Notes: generated by a model from the letters alone, not told the origin. DNA of 64,000 nt from Himantopus leucocephalus (GCA_003993805.1 RSEF01000001.1:75554206-75618205), one strand, 5' to 3'; shown: positions 41,426-57,142, numbered from the stretch's first letter. Made by a program: numbers and translations.

Positions 41426-44400
41426 AATAGGTAATAAACCGCATTCTCTTCTATTCCATGATTCCTAATAAATGTCTGATAATATGTTGATGTGATAGGG
41501 TACAAAAAAAGACACAATTGTTCATTTTAAATAGATGGACAAGGGTTTCAGACAAGCAAAAAGGAAAACTGTTCATTGCATTTGATTTTCAGTACAAAAA
41601 ATCCCCACATTTGCTATGCTTGTATTCATTCATATTTATAGCCCATTTATCCAACACCATGCAATACTGGTTTAACATTGCCTGGGGCAAATCACTCTGG
41701 CTTTAATCTTCCGAGCACCTCTATAGGCACAGGCACTTACTGGACACCCATCCCCAGTTGCTAAGAGGTTTGTCGGAGTCTTTAGTCAGAAGCACAAATT
41801 AAAACAGCTTGATACAGTTCTGTTTCTGAGCTGGCTTTGATTGGCAGACCATTGCATTTTTTCAAGTGAAGGCACGGTCACCTGTATATCAAATTTAAGC
41901 CTACTGATAATAGAATTGCGTTTTAGTTACCTTCCATGGATAGCTTAGAAACAGTCTGGCATGTGAGCTACATGACAAAAACTACATCTACAATTTGTGT
42001 CATGGGCATTTTATCTGCAGCCATGCACAGGATTAGAGTGAAGAAAATTAAGCAAAAACACTTTTAACTCCTGCCTTGGGGTGCCAATCCCTGGCTTGGC
42101 ATACTTTTGAACAGAAGCTAAAATTTTAATGGATAGTCAGATTCTCCTAAAGTATTAGAAATGCAAAGGGACAGCATCTTGGTTATTTGCCATTGTATGA
42201 TGCCATTTCTAAACAAGCCTATTCCCTGAATTGTGTATCAATTCTTTGTGAAGAGTGAAGTTACGTTTTCTCTTTTCCGACTCTCTGAAAATCTTAGCCT
42301 TTTGCTGCAAATGATGTCTAACAGCTCACACAATGACCTGACCACTTCTTTCAGAGTTCATGGAAGTCAACCATAAGGCTCAGATGCAGTAAAGTTTGTA
42401 AATCCCTTGTTAGATCAGATTTAGCATAGTCATCTATTCCATTCTGCTGTATAAAGCTCAGAAACATCAAGGCCCCCTCAGAGCTGATGTGGCATTTCCT
42501 ATCTGCCTTGTGTAGTCAGTTTTGGGGAACAAGGCTCCAAGGCTTGCCCGGCATTAGCAAGCAAGAATTTCCCAATCCCCACACGTACCCCTGTCTAGTT
42601 CCCTTGTGGCCATCTGACCAGTCCAGAATCCTTCTGCTGATTGGTTCAGCTGTGGTACAGAAGATGCTGTGCAGCAATATAGGGCCCATTTGGGAACACA
42701 CCTTTTCTGGACCACTTGCATGTGGATGTGTTTCAGCTGTGCTTTGAGTGAAGCATCCTATTGCTTCTTACATGCAGTCAGCTGTTTCTACCTATTTTCT
42801 GTTCATGATTTAAGCTGTTAATGCCTGTGACCTTTCCATGGCTGTATACCATGCCATCTTCTGAAAACATCCTTCACCCTAACCCAGTGTTCAGAAACAA
42901 TTTGAAATGGTCACTTCATTTGTTTTCCTTTTATTCTTTCACCCTACTTCGCTCAATCTTCTGTTTGTTTCTGCTGCCTCAACCAGTTTTCTCAATAACC
43001 TCTTCTGACTCTATTTGCCACACAGTGTTGCTCTTAGCCCCCAGAATACTTTGTGTACTGGCAGCTCATCAGATCACCTATCCTCTTTGTTGGAGGGAGA
43101 GTCTAGTTATTCCAGAGACTTGTGTACACTAGAAGGATTATTATGATGATATGTTTATTATAGGAAGACAGGGAGCTAGTCTTGCAGTCTAGTACAGAAA
43201 CAGACAAAGAATTCAGAACATCAGATGAAGGTAAAAGCTTGGGATGATTCATGGGAGCCTGAAGCAAAGCAATGTCCTTACACAAGAGTTCTGGTCTTTG
43301 TACAGTAAAAAAAATAAAATCCTCATTATCGAATTTCTCACTGATGCTGCACTGTAGCCTGTGTGTGCTTATGGCTTCACATCCAAAGGACATCACCATT
43401 CTAATGAAGCATAATTCAAGATGATAGTTCCCAGACTTGAATTTCCTTGAGCTTTAGGAGAGTTCAAACCTAGATATGAATTTGGTGCCTCTGAATCATG
43501 TTTCTTTATGATTTCATGGCAAGCTTAACTAGAAGTGTCACTTTTTAAACACAAATATACCTTAAGTGTAGAAAACAGTCAAAGAACAAGTGTTGGATTG
43601 CAGTCAATGTGCTGCCCAGCCCAACTGTGAATACCATGTTGACCTTTGCTTCTACAAATGCTGGCAACTGTGCAACATAGCGTTTCTATATGCAGGTAGA
43701 TAGCTTAGGTAGTGACCTGAGCTGAGGCTGTAAGCATGTTATGCTTTGCGTATTTGGGCCTCAGTGTCTCCTTTCTTCTGTGCCCTAGACTCTACTTTAA
43801 ATGAAAAAGATTGAGAACATTATTCTTTATCTTTGGCTGAGGAACTGAATGTGTTTTGCAGTCTGAAGAATTTGCCAGAATCATTACTATATTTCTTGCT
43901 GTATGGCAGACACAAGACAAAGAGGAGAGGAACAATGTTCTTTATGGTCTTTGTGGGGCTGATGCTTCTGCTAAGAGTCCATTTTCCTGAGGCGTTATTC
44001 AATACGCATTTGAAAGTGTTTTCTTAAGCATTCCTCCAAGTAAAAGAAAAAGAATGATCTAATAGTGAAGGCACAGAGCAGGGACTCAGAATACTAGTCT
44101 TTTTAAGTAAGAGCTCTCAAATATCCTATGTGGTCATGGGCATTGGTGTTCTGGACTGTTAAAGAAGAAAAAGAATTTGCTTACCTCGCTCATTGTCAGA
44201 CCACTCTGAAATCTGTAGAAAAAAGGTGCAAGTGCAAAGTATTATAACATTGTATAAATATAACCGTTAACGTTAACACCAATTTTACAGGTACTATGCA
44301 CAAAAGTACTTCTGAAAGAATGTTTCTTTAACTAATAAGGTCTTTAGAAAGAGTATTATAAAGTATATTACAACATAACATTGAGCTGTTAAACAATAGA

Positions 44401-45164
44401 CTGGTTTAAAAAGTACAAACTCTATGTACCAGCTCAAACATTTATCCAAAAAATCTGTCAAGTGAATTTGAGCTGAACTCTTACTACTAGAAGAGTAAAG
44501 AAAGAATCCTATTTGCATGCAATAACGGCATGCATTGAAAAGGCCATTTTTTCTCCTGTCTCTGACATCTAGATTAGGATCTGTGCTGATTCATCTGTTC
44601 TTTCTGATGTGTCCATTACCAGATCAAGTATAGTACCTGACCCTAAAGGAACAGGCTTTTCCTGGAATTTATCTCACTTTATGGACTCAAGATAAACCTT
44701 TTAACTAGAGTTTCCTCCTTTGCATTGGCTGGAAGATTAATCAGTTGCATCTAACTTGTCAGGCTCCTTTCTTAAAATATTTTTTCCTGTCTTGCTGATT
44801 AAGTGAGAGGACTGGGATCTTTAAAACAGCAAAATCCTATCATGTCATTTACAAAACAGCATCTGACTTCAGCAGGTAGAAGAAATCCTCAAAGGTGGAA
44901 GGTTCTCTTTCACATGCCACTTAGCCTTCATCTCTGTGGTTTTTTTATTGAGTGTGCTCACTGAGCTGCACAGTGCCTGGAGATCTGCTCCAATTGCATC
45001 AGGTTCGAGAGTCTCAGCCTTGTTCCTGCCCTTCAGTCTTCCTACCACTGAATTACGAAAGGGGACAATTTTAAGAATTTCTGATTGGTGCAAATGAAAG
45101 TGCTCGTGCTCCATGTTTGCTCTGGGGCATACATGCGCTCATCCAGACACAATCCCAGATGTGC

Positions 45165-45960
45165 CAGTGGCTTCATGGAGAGCCTTACAAAAAGGAGAAA
45201 AACAGACCTTGATAAACTGGAGGAATGGTCTGAAGAAAATAACATACAGCCCAATAAGGATGAGGTCAAACTGCCACTCTTGGGACTAATCAGCAGCACA
45301 AATGCAGAGCGGGGAGTGACAGGCTAGGCAGCTGTTTTGTGGTAAATAATCTGTACTTTGTGCAAATCAGAAACCGATGGCAAATTAATGCCAGAGCGTA
45401 ATGAAAAGAAGTGCCCATGAAGGACATTTAAACAGGAAGATAGTACTATAAGAAGTAACCTAGCTCTCCTCTACACCAATAGAACCTTAACTGCAGGTTA
45501 ATCCTGCAGATAATCTGGAGGAAAGTAGCAAGAATGCTCAAAGACCTAGGGAAGACTGCACCTCAGGAAAGACTGTTGTTGGTTTGCTCTAGGAACCAGA
45601 AGTCCTCGCAGAGACATAATAATGGTCCTCAAGTGCATAAAAGCCTTCTGTAAGAGGAGGGGAAATCTCTGTTTTCTGTGTCCATGGAAAATAAGAAAAT
45701 AATGGATTTATACCATAGTAAGAAAGATTCAAGTCAGTCATTAGAAGAAGCTTTTTTTGCAGAAGGGACAGTGAAGCATCTGAGGAGACCGTTGTAAGGA
45801 TATTGTGGATTTACCAGCATTAATGGTTTTACAGAGAGACTAGAATAATGTCTGCCAGGGTGAGTACTGGGCAGCGGATGCTGCCTTGGAGAAGGGAAAA
45901 GTGGGCAAGGAACTTGAAGCTTTCGTCATCCTATTTCAATGATTCCTAGTTTTGAGCTCT
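45165..45960 (+). mobile_element. Ancient CR1 LINE remnant
   Basis: 'gataaactggaggaatggtctgaagaaaat' matches the CR1 region following the RT domain (LDKLEEW-type), and later text ('ggaaccagaagtcctcgcagagacataataatggtcctcaagtgcataaaagccttctgtaagagg') fits the CR1 3' region. It is degraded and non-coding, and probably of similar age to the copy at 40110-41425. Confidence 0.65.
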
Positions 45961-46016
45961 AGTTATGACAGAGACAAATTCCCCAGAACTCCAGAACGGG
46001 TTGTATTTTGCACTGA

Positions 46017-47902
<1,886 letters not shown>

Positions 47903-48032
47903 GTTTCGTGTCCACTGCCATCGAATCGTTAACGATAATATTTTCACCAACCTGATCCTATTTTTCATCTTGCTCAGCAGTATCTCCCTGGCAGCTGAGG
48001 ACCCCGTCCGACACCTCTCCTTTAGGAACCAA
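47903..48032 (+). CDS. CACNA1C: CACNA1C exon 20 (IIIS1)
   Basis: This 130-bp exon completes Arg and encodes [20 protein letters not shown] then [20 protein letters not shown] and RNQ, the first transmembrane helix of repeat III with flanks. The acceptor is cttgcag and the donor CAA|gtatgc, phase 0. Substitutions relative to mammals sit outside the helix: VHCH for LQCH, NDN for NDT, VRHLS for VQHTS, and a terminal Gln for His. Confidence 0.97.
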
Positions 48033-48435
48033 GTATGCTTCCCAACCTCCTTCCCTTGCTGTGTATTAGAAGTGTGGTACAAGCAGATCATGAGTTGAAG
48101 CCAGGAAAGGCAGAAAAGACCGCATCAGAGGCTTTGGGAGTGACTTTCTTCCCTGATCTGTGCCTTTTGTAGTCTGTGTGTGAAATCATTGGATTTTGCA
48201 GGGAACATGAGTCAGTGCAGAATTTGGCCTCTAGTTCATTTCAGAAGTGTGTGTAGGGGATGGAAGGACGGGAGGCTGAAGCAAAATTATTATTCCCTGG
48301 GATTAGGGCATTACAAATGGGCTGTAGAAACATTGATTGGGATACAGATAATTCTAATTTGGTGAATTTGCAGGTTCCCTTTGGAACATTTGGTCTCCTG
48401 CCACATGCTTTCTTTTGAACTAAAAAGCCCAGAGC

Positions 48436-48536
48436 CTGATTTTCACTTTGTTCACATTGGTGTAAATCAGGAGTAACATTCATGAGTTTGATGCAGTCAC
48501 TCTAGGGGAAATTGGTGTCACCAAGGTTAGAATCAG
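48436..48536. repeat. Short element with inverted ends
   Basis: The left end CTGATTTTCAC and the reverse complement of the right end (CTGATTCTAAC) agree at 9 of 11 positions. Internal 'ttggtgtaaatcaggagtaac' is a phrase I associate with interspersed amniote repeats. It is probably an old non-autonomous element. Confidence 0.4.
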
Positions 48537-49995
48537 ACTATTTGAATGCAAGCTGCAAAGCTATCATTAAATTTGAGATAATCCTCAGAAAATATGCTGT
48601 GCTCCTCTCCTCACCAGCCTGGGGGAAGGAGAGGAAGGCATTCAGCTCAGAGATACATTCTCACCTTCTTTCCTGACCATTCTTATTAGCCTTTTGAAAT
48701 GTGCAGTGCTCCCTTAACTTTGCCAGTGGTTGTTTCCATTAAATCCGGGTCATTGCAGAAATCAGAAGAGTCAGCAGTCCTATGTGAGACTTCGGACCTC
48801 TGCTGTCTACAGTGGCGTTTTGGTGCCTTTATGCTGGAAGAGCTTGCTAGGCTTAAAGAGTGGAACAATTTTTTTGTTTTTTAAGAATAAAACCTTAAGG
48901 TTTAGTGTTCTACCTCCCTGAAATAGCCTGGCCTGAGCATGCATTTAAACACATATGTGCATGCAGAGAAGATGTTAATGGAGGTTTATTCCTGAGCTTA
49001 TCTCAGAGCTGCTTTACATTTTGTCCTGAAAGAGGGCACTAAATAATACAGTCAAACCTGTGCGACCAGTGATGCACGTTGTGCACAGCTGAGTGTGCCC
49101 ACCACATAGGGATAGATGTATGTCAATATGTATTAGCGCTGCAGCGTGATGTCAGCTAGCATATGAACTTCTGACATGCCACAGAAGCTGCCGCAGAATC
49201 TGTAGCAGAGACATTTAAATGAGAAAAAAAGTAGTCAAAGCTGGTTGTCCTGGATAAAAGAGATGAAGGTTTGGGGCAAAGCATTGTCTTGTGTATTTGA
49301 AGCCACTGATGTTGCATGAAAATCTGTGTTTAATTTTTGCAGGTACAGATGTTTAAAATGTATCATACAAGGGGACACTGGCAAGATATTTGGGTTGCAA
49401 ATGTGATCTGCCTTTACGCTTTGACAGTAGAACAGGAAGATTGTGTCCTGCCCTGTGCCCACACAGAGGCCTGGGAGGGAAAGAAAGCAAGCAAGCTGAA
49501 AGCAAACTAACTGCCTCTACCTTCACTCTAGGACAACATAATCAGGCATTAACCTGTGCACAAGGACTCATGCAGACTAGTGCTGCCGTTGACACAAACT
49601 GTCCCAGAGCAGGAAGACAGGAATGGAGAGAACATCCTCCAGCAAGGGCTAGCGAAGAGGCTTGGGCGCTGCTCCTGTCCCAGGGCAGGCTAGTGGTTGC
49701 ATCTTTCTTGTGTCACACAGGGCTCAGGCAGCAAGTTTTTTGGAAGTGCCTCCCCAGTCTGATCAAACAGCCTTTAAAGTCCAAGCAAGTCTTAAGACTG
49801 TGTGCTCACAATAGTCTCCTGTTTGCAACTTGGCAAGGTGCTCGTTCATTTTAATATATTCTAGAGTAAATTCATATTGAGAGAATAGTAAATATGCCTG
49901 CTGATAAGTGGTACTGCCTGCACAGGTGGAGCAGTGATCATTTTCATTCGGCGTGAATTCATCTATAAGGGATATCTTTACTAGCTTCAGCTTTG

Positions 49996-50155
49996 GGGCC
50001 AGATTCACCAGTATGCTCTAGCTGCTTTGCAGTGCTCTGGTGATGTAAAGCAGCTGCAGTTACAGCTTAATCATCCACTTTCATCAGGTTTATGACTGCT
50101 TTATGTTGGTGGAGTCTAATGCAAAGCAGCCTTAGACTACGCATGAACCTGGCCC
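49996..50155. mobile_element. Ancient MITE-like element with terminal inverted repeats
   Basis: The element starts GGGCCAGATTCA and ends TGAACCTGGCCC. The right end reversed is GGGCCAGGTTCA, 11 of 12 matching. It is 160 bp long and has no coding capacity. Imperfect internal copies of 'gcagctg/gcagcc' are present. This fits a non-autonomous DNA transposon; the superfamily is unknown and no target-site duplication is obvious. Confidence 0.55.
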
Positions 50156-50183
50156 ATTGATTATAAAATTATTCTATTGAAAT

Positions 50184-50238
50184 AATAACCAAATATCAGG
50201 ACCTACAAGGNAATAACCAAATATAAGGACCTACAAGG
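50184..50238. repeat. Two 27-bp copies around one unresolved base
   Basis: Copies at 50184-50210 and 50212-50238 differ at one position (atatCagg/atatAagg) and are separated by a single N at 50211. This is most likely an assembly join where overlapping ends were not merged, rather than a real duplication. Confidence 0.75.
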
Positions 50239-51743
50239 CAACAATGCAAGGGGACGTTTCCAGTTATAATGTGCCTAAATTAATATAGGATGCAATTGAG
50301 ATCTGTCCATCCTTGAAATCGCCCTTTTTTAATTCTTTAAGTTGCAAAAATTGATATAGCCCAAGACAGCCTTGAAGAAGTGAGAACAACTTGGGGTCAA
50401 AAATTGAGTAGTGACGTGAAGAATTTTAAGTTACACAGTAACAGTAAGTGGTACATCCCCCCATTTGACATTCGGTGTCTGCAAATTAGTCCAGATTTTG
50501 ATCATGTTTAAATAGTGCAATCTAAAATAACCGTGTAGTTTGCAGTAGCTACCCACTGCCCCTGGCGTACCAAGCTGTAAGAATCTAGCTGCCTATAAAT
50601 CTGAGTTAGGGTGCAGGCATTGAAATACAATAAACACCTGTGGGATGGGAGAGGACAGTTTACTGCTGTATGTTTATTAGTGTTTTAGCAGTAAAGGTTT
50701 AAATTTCACAATTTATCAGTTTTCTACAGCTTCCATATATTGGCCTTTCAGTTTAGAATTTGGTTAAGCTAAAACAACAGTAATCCAAAGGCACCAATAG
50801 CTTTGATTTTCACTATTTGTAGGGTACATAACACTAAAATGGCTTGGGATATTGGAATACATTGGAAACAAAGAGTTCAATTCCAGTCCCATTAGTCAAT
50901 GAGAAAGTTCCCATTTCCTTCTGTGGGATATCAATTAATGAACAGTGAGAGACATTTCTATCCTTGATGCTATTACTTTGAAAATCACTTTACACTTCCA
51001 GACTTGCTTTTGCCTTCTGTGACACTCTGGGGCCACTTTTTGTGGTTTGCTATGCATGCCACCAGTATCCCCATCACCAGGTCTAAGTTCATGGGAACGA
51101 CGAGAGTTTCAGCTTGCCTGTTATCCAGGATGCCAATAGAAAGAGGGAAGATCTAAGTTAGGCACCTTTAGCACACTATCAAATTACGGTTGCAATACAA
51201 GAGCTGGAATTCTGTTCAATTGGCAGAGTCTTTGTTATTCATCCTAATCCAGGGCAAATCAGGATAGAGAAAAAAAAAAATAGCTAGAGCATGAATTTGC
51301 AGTTTGCTTTTCTTCCTTTGCGAAAGGCACAGAACAAGACTGAGTGGAAGTTAATAAGAAGGAATCTCATGTTTTCCGCTGAGAGACCAGGCATCCTTGT
51401 ATTCTCAGTTTGGAAGTCTCTTTGGGAAAACCCTTGAATCGTCTGTTCTTTATCAGATTTAAAAAAAAAAAAAAAATCTTACAACAACAACCAAAAGGTT
51501 ATTTTGCCTCTAGAGCCCTCACGGGTTGTTACTCAGAACAGATTTAACGTAATGTGCTTCTTGTCCTCTGTGCGAGGACCTTTGCTGCATTCAACAAGAT
51601 GTCGTTACAAAACCATTTCCTATATAGTCCTCCGTATTCCCTTGTTAAAAGGCATATGTATTTGATTTTGAACTGTGATTTCCCATTCAAGTGATCAGTC
51701 ACTGATCTACCCTCCCCGCTCCTATTCCCTTTTGTTTTTACAG

Positions 51744-51803
51744 ATTCTGTTTTATTTTGATATAGTTTTTACTGTCATTTTCACCATTGAAATTGCTCTG
51801 AAG
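51744..51803 (+). CDS. CACNA1C: CACNA1C exon 21 (IIIS2, mutually exclusive)
   Basis: This 60-bp exon encodes ILFYFDIVFTVIFTIEIALK, one version of the IIIS2 helix in the domain III voltage sensor. It is phase 0 at both ends, with acceptor tttttacag and donor AAG|gtaaag. It is alternative to exon 22, which lies only 136 bp downstream. In mammals the choice between 21 and 22 varies by tissue and affects dihydropyridine sensitivity. A Val stands where mammals have Thr (FTVIFT for FTTIFT). Confidence 0.95.
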
Positions 51804-51939
51804 GTAAAGTGCCCATCTTCTCTACCATAACTTGTTCACAAGCTTACTGGTTTTCTGCCACTATCTGTTGCTAACACACACGCCTGTTTGTTCCTGGGTC
51901 ACGCTCAGTACCACTAACCCGATTGTGCTTATTTTTCAG
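51804..51939 (+). other. CACNA1C: Intron 21 between mutually exclusive exons
   Basis: 136 bp. CTAAC branch-point-like motifs lie at 51871-51875 and 51914-51918; the second is 22 nt before the exon 22 acceptor (gcttatttttcag). Confidence 0.85.
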
Positions 51940-51999
51940 ATCCTAGGCAATGCAGACTATGTCTTCACTAGTATCTTTACATTAGAAATTATTCTTAAG
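51940..51999 (+). CDS. CACNA1C: CACNA1C exon 22 (IIIS2, mutually exclusive alternative)
   Basis: This 60-bp exon encodes ILGNADYVFTSIFTLEIILK, the alternative IIIS2 helix. It shares 13 of 20 residues with exon 21 and has the same phase, so the two look like an old tandem exon duplication. The acceptor is atttttcag and the donor AAG|gtaacc. Either exon joins exon 20 to exon 23 in frame. Including both, or neither, would also keep the frame. A long pyrimidine block begins about 30 nt downstream. Confidence 0.95.
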
Positions 52000-52028
52000 G
52001 TAACCAATCTGAGCAATACACTTGTTTT

Positions 52029-52087
52029 CTCCTTTCTTTTTCTTTCTTTCTTTCTTTCTTGCTCTCTATCGCTCTCTTTTTTTTTGT
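52029..52087 (+). repeat. (CTTT)n pyrimidine block just after exon 22
   Basis: Tandem CTTT units followed by CTCTCT-containing sequence and a T run lie 30-90 nt downstream of the exon 22 donor. It is a simple repeat, but its CU-rich content also suits binding by PTB-type splicing repressors. That role is inferred. Confidence 0.8.
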
Positions 52088-53164
52088 TAACCCCATTATT
52101 ATCTCTACACAAAGGATTGTTTATCTTTTTATTTTATTGTTTTGTTAGTTGCTTTAAAAAGTCTTCTGTGAAATTTTGATATTCAAACTTGTAATTCAGG
52201 GCCTATATCAAAACAATGCTTTTTAGGGGAATTGCAATGAAAAGATGATCGTGTTGGGAAAAGTAAGCGGGGACCAAGAAAAAGGCCATCACCCCTTAAA
52301 TTTCTCTCTCTACCCTGGCCAGTCTTTCCAAAACAGGATTTATTTGCTGTGCAAGGGACCCTGAGCACATACACCTCCTCTTATACACGCTACAACCCAA
52401 AGAGAAGGTCTCCATTCTGCACAAGTCATGAGGCTGGGCCAGAGGGCAGCCAATGACTTCTGTAAGGTTACAGCATGCACAGTCAAGTAGGAGACAGGGA
52501 ACACAGTGCAGAAGCTCAATTTTTAGGTGTGGAGAGGTAACTGAGAGTGCAAATCACTGAAACACCAAGGACTGTAGCTACGAATGAAAATTGCTGCATC
52601 ACCTGTTTGAAACCTGACTTCCCCTTTCCCAGGAACATGCTCTGTATACCAAGGGAAATGTGCAGAAGAATGGTTTATCTTGGAAGAAAATAAAAATAGG
52701 CTGCCTTGTTCTTAACTCTAATTTTCCCAAATTGGTAGGCTAATAAGTTAAATAACAGTAATTGAGCAAAGTTCTGGCTTTCTAAATGCTAGGTTCACTT
52801 GGCAGCTTGGTTTTTTTCTCAGCAAGCTAGCTGTAAGTGCTGGCAGGCTGTACCTTAGAGTTGCACAAATCTTGCAACTCAAGACCCTAATAACAGTATC
52901 CATACTGGAGGCTGGCAAGCAGGGTGGCCCCTGCATATTTTTGTAGAGAAGCGTACTTTTTGATATGAGTTAAAATCACCAAAGCCATAACGTTCTACAA
53001 AGAGGTGTACACATCATGCTTGTGTGCAGCGTGCATCTGTATTTACACAATAAATCTGAATGTGCACATCCTAAATGGCTGATAAAAAAGGAAAACATCT
53101 CAACAGCAACGTTTAGAAAATAAAACCATAGTTCAAGACACCTGTTTGAACTTACAGTTACTAA

Positions 53165-53220
53165 TTCTGCTCCCACTGAAGGAAAAGGTAACACTCCAAA
53201 TGACTTCAGTGGAAACAGAA
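53165..53220. repeat. Hairpin repeat (15 of 17 bp stem)
   Basis: The left arm 53165-53181 (TTCTGCTCCCACTGAAG) is complementary to the right arm 53204-53220 at 15 of 17 positions, with a 22-nt loop. Words such as 'cccactgaag' and 'gacttcagtgg' recur in amniote genomes, so it is probably a remnant of a palindromic transposable element. Confidence 0.55.
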
Positions 53221-55424
53221 CCTGACCCAACCCAAAGGCACATTGCTCTGTTTTTATCAGGGAAGTGTACTGCATAGTACCTGCACCTTCCCGATGTCCT
53301 CCTGTTAACTTCAGTGGATATATCTCAACAACCCTGGATATTCTCCAGGTTCAAGTGGGAGAGGAGTGCAAGGACTACAAATGTTTAAGAAATTCTTCTG
53401 TTCTTATCCTGTCAGTTCCTGCCTCACGAATGGCTTGGTTTCTCAGGGCGCGTTTCTCTGCTGCCTTGCACTGAGCACTATGTTTTGCACAACAGTGATG
53501 TTAGTGTAAATGGTAAGAAGCGAAGGAATAAATGGCAATAGGATGTTCAAGGCTGTAGAGAAACAAGCTTCATCTGCCCTTATGTCATTGATGACACCTG
53601 CAAGCCTCACACTGCCATGGTGGAGTCTAATGACTGTTAGCAAGGTGACCACCAGCTTTTTTTTAATTGGCATCCTAAAAGCTTGTTCAGTGCCCCAGAT
53701 GGGAGACAGACATAGATTATACACTTTTTGAGAGTCCCTTCTGAGATAACAAAATTTCTCAACAGGCTTGAGAGAACCACGGTTTGTATGGAACTTAAAT
53801 TCAGCAGAGCTTCCCCTCCTGATTTCAATGGTGTCTCCTTTTTTTCAAGATTGCCATACAAAATCTAACCAGTAAAGGGCATCTTTACCACCTTTGTTAT
53901 GGCAAGAACACCCTCCCCACACCTTCCCCAATTGAATGTGTCTATAAGTATAAATTCTAAGCCAAGACCAGAGTTTATACTTCCTCCCCTTCTAAGTTCC
54001 ATCTGACTGATTGATAGTCAGTTCCCTGATGTCATGGATATTTGGTGAAAAAAATAATCTGATATACCATGAACCCTTCCACCCTTCTCTGAATAAAGTT
54101 GTCCCAGGTAGGCATGGCTGGAAACCATTAGCAAGTATGCCATCCTGAGCTATTAGTGGGAGCCAGAAAACTCCAGTTTGAATTTCTAGTTCACGCTTCT
54201 CAGCTGGGAGTCTGGCTAGAACTCGTCATTGAAGAACAGTCTCATGGTGTCTGCTTCAAGTTACTTTAGACATCTGACTTAGATGAGATTCAGAAGACCA
54301 AATTTAGAAGCCTGTGTTCCTAACCCAGGTAATGGAGGGAGATTAGCAGTTGTGGGGATGGGGTTTCTTCAAAGCAGCTACATTATATCGCTCACCGAGT
54401 CTAAGGTAGGTGGTACAAATACCCCCATAACCTCACCCTCTTTCACCATGCCAGACTCATTTAGTCCCATTCTGTAATTGAGCTCAGTCTAAAATTCAAA
54501 TTCTGAGCTCAGAAATGTTTAGGTCTGACATTGGGGCTGAGACCTGTTTCTGTTTACACTCACTTAATCCAATTCTGGAGCTGTGATATCTGCCTCAAAG
54601 CCAGCAGGTATTCAATACCCCTTCATACCCAGAAGAGGCAGAGAGTCCCTTGTAAAATATGTAAAATTTTTCCCTTCTTCTGCTGGGTGATGTTCATAAT
54701 GATTACCTCCCCAAAGAAACCGCTCTGTCTCAAGGAATCTTACCTTGGGCTTTGTGAGGAAAACCGAGGGGAAAATGCAGCTGCTTCTAGAATAAAAATG
54801 GTGGAAGCTGGGTAGGAGTAGGAAAAGAGATATAGAGGGATACTGAGCTGAACAGATGGAGCAAACCGAAGACAGCAGGAATTCCTCCTGTTGCTTCAGT
54901 TCAGCTCTAAAGAATCTGATCCCTGAGGGATTCTGGTTTTATTTCATGGAGGGAAAAGAGCTCTACTGTCCACTGCAACTGGTCTAAGCATTGAAAAACA
55001 TTACAAAATACCTCTTTTTATTTTATATTATTTATTCAATTTAGCTAAAGAGGCTTTTATGTAATGCAAGCATCATATTCACAAGTGTCCTCTGCCCTGG
55101 AAGAAAAAGAGAAAAGCATATGATTGCAAAGAGTAGTTTTTGCAAATAGTCATTTTGATGCTTTGCTGGTTCTAAATGTTAGGTACTGTATGCACTTGAA
55201 GTATGTATTTTCCTCGATGAACCTAGTATTGGCTTTCCTTCCCTAGTTAGGTCTTTCATAGTTATCTTACTGTTGTCTTCGCTCTCTTTTCTTTCAATGG
55301 GGACTCAACTTCTCCTTTGGGGTGTGGGGGTAAATTGTCTGCTATAGCAGTTAGAAAATTATATACTCCCCAATTATATACTCTGAGCACAACCAGAAGG
55401 CTTTGGTTTCTGAATAGATGCTAA

Positions 55425-57142
<1,718 letters not shown>

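Larger units (their letters stand above)
48033..51743 (+). other. CACNA1C: Intron 20
   Basis: GT-AG intron of 3,711 bp. It holds a palindromic repeat at 48436-48536, a TIR-bounded element at 49996-50155, and a duplicated 27-bp stretch around an unresolved base at 50184-50238. A-runs are at 51271-51280 and about 51461-51476. Its 3' end (cctattcccttttgtttttacag) is a strong acceptor for exon 21. Confidence 0.8.
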
